From NCBI GenBank assembly GCA_964019055.1, contig OZ025208.1, positions 17,692,228-17,756,227 of the forward strand: a stretch of DNA of 64,000 nucleotides. Direction: 5' to 3'. The notes under the pieces are model-generated. The model ran no database searches. It was not told the DNA's origin and saw only the letters and a program-made list of their open reading frames with translations. This document shows, one piece after another, positions 36,761-48,044 of this stretch (position 1 is its first letter; every line of letters begins with the position of its first letter). The translations under genes were made by a program, and so were the position numbers. The stretch comes from Anthopleura xanthogrammica. Its lineage: Eukaryota; Cnidaria; Anthozoa; Actiniaria; Actiniidae.

Positions 36761-38342
36761 CACCTTATACATATTTACCAATATAGGAGACTGAGTAACC
36801 TCTCCATTTGTGTAGCGGCTTGGTTACATAGTGAAATTTAAAACGGCCTCCCAGATCCCCTCAGCGGTAACACCTGATACATAATATATGTGTGGTGGCT
36901 TGGTTACATAGTCAATTCTAAAGCGAACTCCCAGACCCCCTCGGTTGCAGTTTCTCAAAGTAAAGTGATCCGATTTTATTTTACATTTTACTATCTCACC
37001 TCTGATTGGCTGAGAACATACAGCCAGTCATAGCATGAAAATTTGACATAATATATGTATGTGGATCTGCTGGAAAAAGTATAGAAAATAAGTTTATTAT
37101 GTCAAGTTTACTCAAGCAGAAAATATTCTATTGAATTCTAAGTGACATCACAGCCATTCTCAGCTCACACGCAGACCCTTAACGTCATTCAAAGCCAAGG
37201 GCTTTGAATTATTGACATCAAGCAGAACTCGAAACGTCTTACAGGTCGCTGTGGGCAAGGATCTAGGAGGGCTATATATTGACTACAGGGTATGAATAAT
37301 AAAGAAAAAGAGAATATATATGATATATAAATGATATATTATGCAGAAATAAGGGTATTAGTACCAGAATGATCCAAGGCTATCCCATGTGCCTTTGCGC
37401 GTTGAGTTTCATTTCTCATGAAATTTGAGTATATTTTTTTGCTCAATGCTTCAAGAAGTAGTCTTTATTTTTTATAGATAATATTTTAAAATATATGAGC
37501 AAATACAAAGAGGCCATTCCAAAGTGGTACATTATTTAGTTCAAAATTATCGAGGACGTCTGGAACAAAACAGATGACGTGAAAATTGCGTGTAATTTTT
37601 TATTAAATTCTGCTAATGCATAAATTTGCAGTATATAAGCTTTAGATTATTTTATTATGCGTAAATGTATGATCCCCCGCTATGCATGATGGGATAGCCT
37701 GGGTCTTCCTGTGCCTGGATATATACGAGTATAAGTACAGCTGTGCTGTGTATAGCACATAGTGATTTAAAGATGTATATTCGATGGTTTGAATGCAAAG
37801 AGTTTATTTATTTTTGTTTCTATAGAATTTAAAAATAGAGTAGAATATTACGATGTATTTAACTAATAAACAAACTATACGATAATAATACGATAAAGAC
37901 TAATAAAGCTATCAATCAAGAGTATTATAGATACATGTAATTCTTCCACTTAGAACTCGTCATCTGAGTCTCGAGGGCTGCCCTTGCTTGGCTAAAAGAA
38001 CCCAAAAACGAACAAGAACACTTCATAACGTGCGAAGATAAAGCGCTGGTAACACAGGTTTATTAAGCACGTGACTTGGTCGGGTCACGTGACAGGGCTT
38101 TAGGAGAATTGGTGCATTGATAGCAGACGTAAGCACACGTAACTTGTCACGCTATAAGAAAAACAAATGAAAGTCCTAGGTAACAATGCTCTGATTTCTA
38201 CGACCTAAATTACAAATACCTATTAATCATAGGTAATATAAGAAGAAAAGGAAATCAGTTTTCGACCACACTGATCATCCAGTACCATAATCTTTGCTTC
38301 CTGTTAATTTCCAAACCTGACCAGTGGGTTCGAGACACTCAG
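36761..38342. other. Convergent intergenic region
   Basis: Lies between the plus-strand CKK gene and the minus-strand DUF4773-like cluster. AATAAA near 37289 could end the CKK transcript. Apart from the tail triplication I see no gene, RNA gene or clear element. Confidence 0.5.
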
Positions 38343-38454
38343 CTACTGATTCGCCTTGGTTTTCTCTGTCTGCGAGCTGTCTAGGATGTCTCCCATACCT
38401 CCAATCAAACTTATTATAGACTGCAAGTTATTGTCAACCAACCACTTTAGGATG

Positions 38455-38536
38455 TCACGTGATGTAAGGCTGTCACGTGATGTAAGGCTGTCACGTGATG
38501 TAAGGCTGTCACGTGATGTAAGGCTGTCACGTGATT
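38455..38536 (-). repeat. 18-bp repeat in the copy C tail, five CACGTG boxes
   Basis: TCACGTGATGTAAGGCTG recurs four times with a fifth partial unit. It matches, in place and length, the 18-bp coding repeat of copies A (3 units) and B (2 units). Confidence 0.92.
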
Positions 38537-38769
38537 TTCTTTGGTGGTAAATTTTTTTTAATTATTTTCAGTCTGCAGTCGTACGGTAAAAGCTAGCAAA
38601 CGTTGAAGGCCATTGTAGTGTATACCCGAGTTACTGATGATGGCTGGTAACTAATCAGAAAGCGAAAATCTTTACAATCACGCTTTACGCACACAAAAAA
38701 ACATATATCAGTTTCAGAATAAATATATTAATTTTGAAGGTCTTCAATTTGAGATCTGTTAGATATCTC

Positions 38770-39008
38770 GATCATTAGCGAGTTTCAGATTCGACTACGA
38801 GTACGAGAACGAGTACGAGTTTTAAACTCTCCAAGATTGGCACTAGAATTTCGTAGTCAAGGTGGAGTACGTAGATTGAAACTTTAGATTGTTAAAAATA
38901 GAAAATTGAATACAATTCAGTGTTAATTAAGCACAAGCACAGGGCCAATTTCAGAACTCGTACTCGTTCTCGTAACCGTAGTCGAATCTGAAGGTCGCTA
39001 CTGTCATT
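38770..39008. mobile_element. Foldback element within copy C
   Basis: Left arm TTCAGATTCGACTACGAGTA with GAACGAGTACGAGTT; right arm AACTCGTACTCGTTCTCGTA with CGTAGTCGAATCTGAA. The arms are about 55 bases with a ~120-base loop. It occupies the region where exon 3 of copy C should be. Confidence 0.82.
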
Positions 39009-39532
39009 AAAATTGCACCTTAGCAAAATGACTATTCAGTTTAGCATTCTCTATCTTGAAGGTGTTAAAAAGTGAAGGTGGAAATGTACGTTCGTTTCAC
39101 GATTTTCTTGTAATGATTTGGGTGGGAAGAACTGAATTGGGAGAACTATGAGATAGGCATCGCTGATACTCCTAGTCAGCTTACGTACCAGTACCATTGA
39201 TCTTAACTTGATGAACATGCACATCAACAAGACTACAACATCCACAATTTAGAGTTTCCTTGTCACAAGAGCAACCATTGGGTTTGGTAGGAAGATTATC
39301 TGTATGGAAGAATAATGAGAATTACAGCTCAAACTCATATTGTTATAACACAAATAAAATTAATAGAATGAAGATTAGCAGCTTAAAAAGTGACGATAAA
39401 GACTAGCAGCGAAACGTCGCGATCCTTTACAAATGACTCTCAATCGTGAGACAAACGAATAAGTAGCATTTCATTACAAATAAAAAAATTTTAATATCAA
39501 ACTGAAATATTTTCAGCTGTCATCACATTGTG

Positions 39533-39622
39533 TGCTACATGCTAGTTTAGCAACTCTCCCAAAATATATTAATATTACATATTAATATATTGTGGGAGAG
39601 TTGCACGCCAGCATATCACATG
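39533..39622. repeat. Hairpin in copy C intron
   Basis: GCAACTCTCCCAAAATATAT and its approximate complement ATATATTGTGGGAGAGTTGC flank a short AT loop, with GTGTGCTACATGCTAG mirrored further out. Confidence 0.75.
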
Positions 39623-40059
39623 GATGGCTGATGATGTTTAAATGAGGAACTAACTTGACAATGCTACCTGACCCTAACTATAAAACTGGAATCAATGAAT
39701 ATAATGTATCTCAAACCAGGATTTTGTATCGCTGGATAACAATTAATTATAATCAATAGTGATATTGTGACAGTATGACTGACTCGGTTTTTGGCATCAG
39801 TAAAATGTTCATATTGGCAGAACTGCCAAAGATTCATCACAGAAATTTTATTAAAAATATATTCTAACCATAATTAGTAAAATTCTACTACTATACTATT
39901 GCAAATCCTGCATTCTGATTGGCTAACGTACTCACTATCTATCAGCCGATAGATAGTGGGTAGAGAAAGCCGGACTTGTTTTGAAAAAATGGCGGCTTTT
40001 CCTTCGCGCTTTTGTGAAGTTTAGTTTAGTTTAGTATAGTATAGTTTAGTTGAGATTTT

Positions 40060-40178
40060 TACTAAAACAATTAGAAGACTCACTCTCGATTTCTATCGGC
40101 TTTGATAGTTGACTCGGGGCCGGAGCCCCTCGTCAACTATCAGCCGATAGAAATCGAGAGTGAGTCTTCTAATTGTTA
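40060..40178. mobile_element. Foldback element with a GC-rich loop
   Basis: The arms, including ACAATTAGAAGACTCACTCT and its exact complement, extend about 48 bases around the loop TCGGGGCCGGAGCCCCTC, itself palindromic. The sequence to the left (39901) starts GCAAATCCTGCATTCTGATT, also found next to the element at 43718. Confidence 0.83.
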
Positions 40179-40481
40179 AATAGTTAATTACTAATTATCT
40201 AATTATAGAATTATCTATATATTACATATCTGTATATAAATTAAGTCCTCAGGTTGCGTTTAAAATGTCTTGAAAGAGGTTGCTAGTAGTCTAAGTGAAG
40301 TGCACTCCACCTATTAGTAAAAAGCTAATGTTTGAAATGGTTGCAATCAAATTAAGATTTCCTCTCTTACGGAAAGCAATCTGAATAACTTACTTTGTAG
40401 TCGTGACGGACGGCCTTCAGCCATCATCACACACCCAACAAACACCAAGAGAGTAAGAGAGAAGAACACACGAACATCCAT

Positions 40482-40830
40482 AGTAAGGTGATGGAAAGAG
40501 AAACCTGCAGTTTCTTGGTACCGTGTCGAAAGCTTTCCTTAAGATAGCTAGGTTAGGACTGAAGACGTATGACCACAGTGAGCGGTTTTATCGACTAAAG
40601 CACGAGCCTGCTGTGACGGTCACGTGATATATAATTTGAAACTGGTGTGGCTGAAGAAGGCGCGCGAAGCATCACGGTAAATTAGTCAGCCAATCTGAGT
40701 CCGAGAAAGGGTTTCCGAGAGAAATAATCAAAAGTGCACGTGAACGACTCGCGGATACTAAAGCATGTTAGTGCTGCAAGACAAGAATACTATCGAAAGC
40801 TAAGGCTAATATTGTATTAATATAATTAAT
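40482..40830 (-). promoter_or_regulatory. Shared upstream region of DUF4773-like copies C and A
   Basis: About 350 bases upstream of exon 1 of copy C are nearly identical to 44065-44430 upstream of copy A. Both contain a CACGTG box (40621-40626; 44202-44207) beside an ATATAA stretch, and a GATAAAA-like element about 110 bases before the ATG. Promoter function is inferred from position and conservation between the paralogues. Confidence 0.45.
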
Positions 40831-41149
40831 GGAAAAAGAATTTTTATCAGTAAAATAATATGAATATGGTTGTTTATAAAAATAGACTCCGAAACGTAAA
40901 TCTGAAAAATGATTACAGTTGGTTTAAAAATGTCATGACGGATTGAGATGGCTTTATCATAACTGCTAAAAACTACAAGTGTTACAAGTAACAAGTTCTT
41001 CCCTAGAGATCGTACAGGGAGAAGACAGTACTTGTTAGACAGCTAGAATATTGACTCAGACACGTACGTACTGAGGACTCTTTCCCCCTTTTTTTTACTG
41101 ACATGATCTAGACAAGTTTAGATTTTTTTTATATAGTGATGTAATGGTG

Positions 41150-41225
41150 TTTCTACAACCAAATTTCCCTCGGGAAAAAATCCAGACTCCATGGCGGGAT
41201 TTGAAGCCACGACCTTCGGGTTAAA
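41150..41225 (-). mobile_element. tRNA-derived SINE fragment
   Basis: On the minus strand, AGGTCGTGGCTTCAAATCCC resembles a tRNA T-arm with box B, followed by GCCATGGAGTCTGG. No cloverleaf or A box is evident, so this is not a tRNA gene. Confidence 0.4.
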
Positions 41226-41310
41226 CAGGGTTGCTAGCTTGAGATTTGTTTGATTCTAAGGGTACATGTATTTATACAAAAACAAAAACCAATCACTTAA
41301 TGATTGGTGT

Positions 41311-44064
41311 TTAGTTTGGATTCCAAACATTTATGCTGTTTTTCTTTATCTGCGAGCGGTCTAGAACATCTCGTACATCCTCTCTCAGTTCACCGTTCAA
41401 AACGCTTCGTACAGTCTTCAGTTTGTCTTCTCCAAATATCCACAGCAGAATGTCACGTGGTGTGAAGATGTCACGTGGTGTGAAGATGTCACGTGGTGTG
41501 CCCTTGCTTTGGTCTTCCAGCTGGTTCTCGTAGATGCATCCCAGAGTAACATCTTTTTTTAAGTAAAAGTGATCCAGCTCTAACGAAATGCATCCACCAA
41601 AGTGTTCTTCGGCATACGATATGTTGTAAAGTCTTATACAGACTTTAAGCAATTCCACGTGTGGGACCTCAAAACAGAACGGTGGAGGATTAGTGGCTGA
41701 AATGAAGACAGGAAATGAAGATTATCACTCGGCAATTTTCCAGTAAGATAGACCTGAATAACAACCGCGCGTACACATGTTTTGGCGGGAAAATGTATTA
41801 GAAAGAGAAGATACTGTGAGGGGGAGTGAAGTGAGTACGTACCAGACACTGTTTCATTGAAAAATATTTCCCCATCCCAGGCAAAAGTCAGCGACAATGC
41901 ATTCTGTCTTGGCAGGTACGTGATGTTCACACACGCTGAAATCCAACATTAAATATGTTATACTAAACACAAGTAAACAGCAAGAACGACAAGAACCAAT
42001 CACTGTTGCAGCAGTTTTTTTCCAGTGGAATTAAAAAATTCTCATCCACAAACAACTACACAGCATCTGTTCTCAAGACTACTGCGAGGATTGTCAGGCA
42101 ATTTTATTTTATTTTCACTGGACAGTTTTTACACTCTGAGATATTCAATCTAATATGTTGAGCTTGTGGGGCATAGCAACGGTAACTAAGGGGAGTCGTA
42201 ACCATGATTGGCTGGACTCTCTTACAAAACGGTTTGTTTTCACGTAAAGGAATATCGGGAGACATTTGAGTCCAGTTTGCTCGCGGGCGCAACACGTTTA
42301 ACAATCACAATTTACGCCAAGAAAGTGAAACAGTTTTTTGTCTTTACCGTTATTTGCTTCTCAAATGCTCTAGTTAACTTGCAACGTTGCAAAATCTTAT
42401 AAAAGATAAGCCTGTGTTTCAATCAAGCCAGTAAATACAGTCAAGCTATTGGTATAGAGTTACCCACCATCCTCATAGAAGATGTCAACACAGCATCCAC
42501 AGTCAGCTTGTTTGTCACACGAACAGCCATTAGGCTGGACAGACAGACGACCTGTAAAGAAAAACACACAGGTAACCCAACTACATGATAAACAACCAAT
42601 AGGCTGGACAGACAGACAACCTGCAAAGAAGAACACATAGGTAAACCAACTACATAATATACAACAACAGCCATTAGACTGGACAGACAGACAATCTGTA
42701 AAGAAAAACACACAGGTAACCCACTACATGATATAAAAGAACAACCATTAAGCTGGACAGACAGACGATCTACATGTATCGAAGACAAAAAAATTACATT
42801 CGATTTCACTATCGTTTGGGTTCCCTGTGGTTTGCGCTGTACTAATCCCCCCCCCCCCCTCCCCCTCTTCGTGTAGTGGAGATTTAGACTCTTATCTGAT
42901 GAATATGGTCATAAATAGTGGACCACTCTCAACATGAATCGACTTGTTTACGGAAGTATATTCAGCAGTTTCGTTCCATCCTGCTACAAACAAGATAATT
43001 AAACTCCATACACTTTTTTGGTAAATAATACAATTGAACATTCTAAATATATCAATCAGTAAAGTAAGACAACACCAGGATATTCATTTTTTTATTATTA
43101 TTTAACTTCGCCCATAAAAATATAAATTAGACTGGTGCTCCACAACAGCATGACCGATTACTGTGGGCCCAAAATAAATCAAAATATGGTTTAGGCTTAA
43201 CAAAATAGACCGACCCGAGATTTGGTACCCGTGATTTTATACGATGGTCCATACTCAACTAAAAGTCCCCTTCACAGTTCCCTGCGCCATCTTGAAAGGT
43301 AGCCGGGCCTTTGCGTCGAAGCGAGACAAACGGTGAGCTTGCAATGATAGAGACATGTGAATAATTGTCCAAGGTGTTAAAAAAGGTCCCTGTCAGGTCC
43401 CTATCAAGCTCACAGCTGTCTCGCTTCGATGCAAAGGCACGGCTACCTTTCAAGATGCATGGCATAGGGAACTGTGAAGGGGGGTATCTTAAACAACACG
43501 AGAAAATTGACGTACAAATTACAACATTAATCATATCCATTTTGAAATCATTAGCAAATCCTGCAATCTGATTGGCTACAAAGTGTGCGATTTAAGCATT
43601 AATTGCACTATTTTGAATCATTAATTGCATCATTTTGTCAAACAATCACTTTTGAAGCTACATATAATATAACTGTTGAGTATTTTAATATATTAAGTTT
43701 CAAAATGGAAATGATTAATAGGTAATAGAACTGAGTGTCTTGCAATTTTGGGCAGAAATCACACTCGTGATTAACAAATTGCACTCCCGCTGCGCGGTCG
43801 TGCAATTTTGTAATCACTCTTGCGATTTCAGCCCAAATTGCACTCAACTCAGTTCTATTACCCCTATAAATCAACTATATTACATGAATTAATCTGTTAC
43901 ATGAAGCTAATCGATTTTGAGATATTTGAAATATTGAGTATAATCATGACAAAGGAATGCAATCTGAACAACTTACTTTGTAGTCGTGACGGACGGCCTT
44001 CAGCCATCATTACACACCCAACCAGCACCAAGAATGAAAGAGAAAAAAACACACAAACATCCAT
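41311..44064 (-). CDS. Secreted DUF4773-like cysteine-rich protein, copy A
   Basis: Four exons in phase: 44064-43977, 42551-42468, 41935-41843 and 41696-41311 (651 bases, 216 residues). A signal peptide (MDVRVFFSLTLLVF-type) is followed by NGCSCDKQADCGCCV, then CVNITYLPRQNALSLTF, NPPPFCF, VCIRLYNIS and GGCISLEL. This cysteine spacing, the NITYLP motif and the NPPP-C motif fit the DUF4773 family, whose function is not known. After the domain lies a charged tail with three TPRDIF repeats encoded by 18-base units at about 41453-41500. Residue differences from copy B are concentrated in exon 2 and the tail. Intron 1 holds partial tandem copies of the exon 2 start. Extracellular by signal peptide; possibly defence or matrix-related, which is inference. 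Confidence 0.82.
41450..41503 (-). repeat. 18-bp in-frame coding repeat, 3 units
   Basis: TCACGTGGTGTGAAGATG three times in exon 4 of copy A; copy B has two units at about 44716-44751. In-frame unit-number change between paralogues. Confidence 0.93.
42468..42780 (-). repeat. Tandem partial duplications of exon 2 with splice acceptor (copy A)
   Basis: Four units of about 65 bases, each with TTTACAG-like acceptor, GTCTGTCTGTCCAGCCTAAT and then TGTAGTTGGGTTACCTGTG. Only the unit at 42551 continues into the cysteine-coding exon; the upstream ones are acceptor decoys inside intron 1. Copy B has three comparable units (45880-46050). Confidence 0.85.
43266..43487. mobile_element. Foldback element
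   Basis: Outer arms CCCCTTCACAGTTCCCT and its complement, continuing with CTTGAAAGGTAGCCGGGCCT mirrored by GGCACGGCTACCTTTCAAGA, in intron 1 of copy A. Confidence 0.82.
43718..43866. mobile_element. Foldback element
   Basis: GGTAATAGAACTGAGTG and TTGCAATTTTGGGC pair with GCCCAAATTGCACTC and CAGTTCTATTACC. The loop contains the GC-rich CCCGCTGCGCGG. Intron 1 of copy A. Confidence 0.8.
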
Positions 44065-44577
44065 AGTAAGGTGGTGGAGAGAGTAACCTGCACTTGTTGT
44101 ACAGTGTAGAAAGCTTTCCTTAAGATAGCTACGTTAGGACTGAAGACGTATGACCACAGTGAGCAGTTTTATCGACTGAAGCACGAGCCTGCTGTGACGG
44201 TCACGTGACATATAATTTGAAACTGGTGTGGCTGAAGAAGGCGCGCGAAGCATCACGGTAAATTAGTCAGCCAATCTGAGTCCGAGAAAGGGTTTCCGAG
44301 AGAAATAATCAAAAGTGCACGTCAACGACTCGCGGATACTAAAGCATGTGCTGCAAGACAAGGATACTAGCGAAAGCTAAGGCTAATATTGTATTAATGT
44401 AATTAATGGAAAAAGAATAGAAAAGGAATTTTTATATAGAAATATTATGATTATGGAAAAAAGTACGTTTGGTTAAAATGATTGTCATGACGGATTAAGA
44501 TGGCTTTCTCATTACTGCTAAAAACTATAAGTGTTACAAGTAACAAAAACAAAAACCAAACACTTAATGATTGGTGT

Positions 44578-46668
44578 TTAGTTTGGATTCCAAACATTTA
44601 TGCTGTTTTTCTTTATCTGCGAGCGGTCTAGAACATCTTGTACATCCTCTCTCAGTTCACCGTTCAAAAAGCTTCGTACAGTCTTCAGTTTGTCTTCTCC
44701 AAATATCCACAGCAGAATGTCACGTGGTGTGAAGATGTCACGTGGTGTGCCCTTGCTTTGGTCTCCCAGCTGGTTCTTGTAGATGCATCCCAGAGGAAAC
44801 TCTTTTTTGATGTGAAGAACTTCCAGTTCTAACGAAATACATCCACCGAAGTGTTCTTTGTCATACGATATGTTGTAAAGTCTTATACAGACTTCAAGCA
44901 ACTTCACGTGTGGGACACCAAAACAGAACGGTGGAGGATTAGTGGCTGAAATGAAGACAGGAAATGACGATTATTTCGCGCCAATTTTCCAGTAAAATAG
45001 ACCTGAATAACAACCGCGCGTACACATGTTTAGGCGGGAAAATGTATTAGAAAGAGAAGATACTGTGGGGGGTAGTGAGGGGAGTACGTACCAGACACCG
45101 TTTCATTGAAGATTATTTTCCCATTCCAGGAAAAAGTCAGCGACAGTCCGTACTGTTTTGGCAGGTACGTGATGTTCACACACGCTGAAATCCAACATTA
45201 AATATGTTATACTAAACACAAGGAAACAGCAAGAACGACAATGGATGAAGTATCTTGCTAAAAGGTTTGTTTTCATGTAAAGGAATATGGACAGACATTT
45301 GATTCCAGTTTGGTCGCGGGCGCAACACGTTTAACAATCACAATTTACGCCAAGAAAGCGAAACAGTTTTTGTTATTTGCTTCTCAAATGCTCTAGTTTA
45401 CTTGCAACTTTGCAAAATCTTATAAAAGACAGGGCCGTAGCCAGACTGAAATGTTTACCGAGGCAATCGACTGCTGTAGGTGGGAGCAACTAGGGGGTTG
45501 GGGGGCATGTTTCCCGAAAAATTTTGAAATTCAGACCCTCGGAAATGGGATTTCCAGCGTAGTGTCTTGAGAGGCATTTGCGACATATCCATTGTATTAA
45601 AGTTATGTCAATTTTGCACATTCTGGCAAAGAAAAAGAAGAGAATTTGTTTCTAAACAAATAATAATATCTGAAATTTTACCGAGGCAAATGCCTCGCTT
45701 GCCTCATCGTAGCTACGGCCCTGAAAGATAAGCCTGTTTTTCAATCAAGCCAGTAAATACAGTCAAGCTATTCGTATAGAGTTACCCACCATCATCATCG
45801 ACTTTAACATGCAGAACATCGAACTTGATGTGAGCACAGCATCCACAATCCTCAGTTTCTTTGTCACACGAACAGCCATTAGGCTGGACAGACAGACGAC
45901 CTGTAAGGAAGAACACACAGTTAACCCATCTACATGATAAATAACCAATAGGCTGGAAAGACAGACAGCCTGTAAGGGAAAACACACAGGTAACCCAACT
46001 ACATGATAGAAAGAAGAACAACCATTAGACTGGACAGACAGACGATCTACTTGTATCGAAGAGTAATTAAAAAGTCATTTTACATTCCATCTCACGATCG
46101 TTTGGGTTCCCTGTGGTTTGCGCTGTATTTAATTAATGAATATGGTCATAAATAGTGGACCACTCTCAACATGAATCGACTTGTTTACGGAAGTATATTC
46201 AGCAGTTTCGTTCCATCATGCTACAAACAAGATAATTAAACTCAATGCACTCTTTCTAAATTATACAATTAAACATTTTAGAATAAATTTCAATTAATAT
46301 CAAGACACCAAGAAATAGTTTGGGCTTAACAGAATAGACCGACCCGAGATTTGGTATCCGTGATGACCGGGATATGATTAACAAATTGTAAACAACACGA
46401 GAACACTGATATGTAAATTACAACATCAATCAACCATATATATTATATGAATTATTATATTATATGAATTATTATATTACATGAATTATTATATTACATG
46501 AAACTAATCGATTTTGAAATATTAGAATTTAATCATATTGAATTTAATTATGGCAAGGGAATGCAATCTGAATAACTTACTTTGTAGCCGTGACGGACGG
46601 CCTTCAGCCATCATCACACACCCAACAAACACCAAGACAGTAAGAGAGAAGAACACACGAACATCCAT
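44578..46668 (-). CDS. Secreted DUF4773-like cysteine-rich protein, copy B
   Basis: Four exons in phase: 46668-46581, 45900-45790, 45184-45092 and 44945-44578 (660 bases, 219 residues). The design is the same as copy A: signal peptide (MDVRVFFSLTVLVF), NGCSCDKETEDCGCCA, CVNITYLP, NPPPFCFGVPH, VCIRLYNIS, GGCISLEL. Exon 2 has nine extra codons compared with copy A (a DVLHVKVDDDG segment) and is the same length as in copy C. The tail has two, not three, TPRDIF repeats. Intron 2 carries a 294-base transposon-like insertion (45430-45723) absent from copy A. All splice sites are canonical. This is the copy least altered from the inferred ancestral structure. Function unknown; secreted. Confidence 0.83.
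45430..45723. mobile_element. TIR element inserted in copy B intron 2
   Basis: Terminal inverted repeats CAGGGCCGTAGC and GCTACGGCCCTG are flanked by the 5-base direct repeat AAAGA (45425-45429 and 45724-45728). The paralogous empty site TTATAAAAGATAAGCCTG is visible at about 42398-42414 in copy A, which confirms an insertion. Confidence 0.9.
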
Positions 46669-47154
46669 AGTAAGGTGATGGAGAGAGTAACCTCTGTTAA
46701 TGGTATATCTAGGTATATGGCTCTTCCTTCAATCCTAACTGGTCTTAGATAAGAGCATTAAGATCATATGATATCTTCTATAAAGTACAGGGTTCACTGG
46801 CGCGTGCTGTGACGCGATCATATGATTTATGTTATGAACGAGCATGTTCTACACAGGAAGCCCGGTCAAGTCTTTTTTTCTCAGCTTACTAACATGACTT
46901 TCAGTATTGCATTCCTAGACGTCATATCCTGTCTTGTGTGGAATGTTCATCAGTTGAATCCTTAGTTTTGTATAGAAAAAGGTTGAAAGCACATGGTTCC
47001 AGGGTTGTACCTGCACCATCCCCCTAAAAATCCTTATCAATCAATCCCTGTTTTACTATTATTTACAAAAAATAATAGTTATTTTTTCTGTATTTTATTG
47101 CTATTACGTTACACTTGGTTGCAGCACTTTTGAACTTTACTTAAGCCTGATTAG

Positions 47155-47308
47155 CAGATATCAGAGTTACACTCCATAGCCTTCAAACAATTGTTTCAAG
47201 TCGTGGCATTTGGGTCAGTTTCTATACATTTACTGTATTGTTTAGCCAAATGCCTCGACTTGAAACAATTGTTTGAAGACAATGGAGTGTAAATCTGATA
47301 TCTGGTAT
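47155..47308. mobile_element. Foldback element M3
   Basis: CAGATATCAGAGTTACACTC with CTTCAAACAATTGTTTCAAG is mirrored by CTTGAAACAATTGTTTGAAG and GAGTGTAAATCTGATATCTG. It is related to the segments in the lectin 3' regions at 7090 and 17160. Confidence 0.85.
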
Positions 47309-47507
47309 TACGATAGAATAATCACTGCGTATAGTCATCTAGCAAGTGAAATTAATGATTCAAAATTATCATTGTAAAACGGCCAGTTTAACTTTTCTTA
47401 GATTAAATTATCATCATGAAGAATGAATGTGACCGATCCTGAGAGATTACTGCAAACTAACGACCTGAAAAACGAAAAACAGCATTTACTAGACATGATG
47501 CAACATT

Positions 47508-47668
47508 GTATAATAGATCCCTTGCACGTGACGTCAAAGCACCTCAATTTGGAGGAATTGAGATTGGAATTGGAATTGAAATTGAATTTCAATTTCCTGA
47601 AGAATTGGAACCTACTGTTTTGACCTCTAAATTGAAGTACATTCCGACGTGCTGCAAGGAGCCTAGAT
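47508..47668. mobile_element. Diverged M2 foldback element
   Basis: TAGATCCCTTGCACGTGACG at the left, GACGTGCTGCAAGGAGCCTA at the right, and an internal ATTGGAATTG run that has expanded in the loop. Confidence 0.7.
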
Positions 47669-47836
47669 ATTATGGTTATTATTTTTCGCTCTAAATTGTA
47701 TCGTTTATTATTATCATTTTTCCCTCTGTAGATTCATACCATATTTTTTTCACAATTTCTCCACGATTTAGGTGAACCCCTGAATTTTCTAACCCAAGTT
47801 TTTGAAATATGTTTTACTTTAATAAACAATTTCACC

Positions 47837-47995
47837 ATAATCGTAATGTTTTCCCATTTCAGACCACATGTCATTCTCTTTGGAATAAGACTCTTTGTTT
47901 GAGATATCCATTTTCATGTGTCTTCTCATGCACAATAAATAAGAATCGTATTCTCTAATGACACTAATTGGCATGAGAACACATTACCCCATGCT
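47837..47995. mobile_element. MITE family M1
   Basis: TAATGTTTTCCCATTTCAGA at the left, CTCATGCACAATAAATAAG in the centre, and a degraded right end GCATGAGAACACATTACCCC. It may supply the 3' end of the ShKT gene if the last exon reads through. Confidence 0.75.
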
Positions 47996-48044
47996 CTGTA
48001 GCTGGTTTCCCTGTAGATTAAAGTGCCATACAGCAAGTACTTAC

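Larger units (their letters stand above)
38343..40481 (-). pseudogene. DUF4773-like secreted protein, copy C, core exon missing
   Basis: Exon 1 (40481-40394) encodes a signal peptide almost identical to copies A and B (MDVRVFFSLTLLVF). Exon 2 (39299-39189) encodes the CSC and CGCC cysteine block, in the correct phase. No equivalent of exon 3 (CVNITYLP) or of the first part of exon 4 is found between 39188 and 38560; a foldback element occupies 38770-39008. A diverged C-terminal tail (about 38560-38343) has five 18-base repeats reading SRDSLT/SRDILKW, with a stop at 38343-38345. The core domain is therefore lost, and the gene is probably non-functional or makes a short cysteine peptide. Its promoter region is nearly identical to that of copy A. 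Confidence 0.62.
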
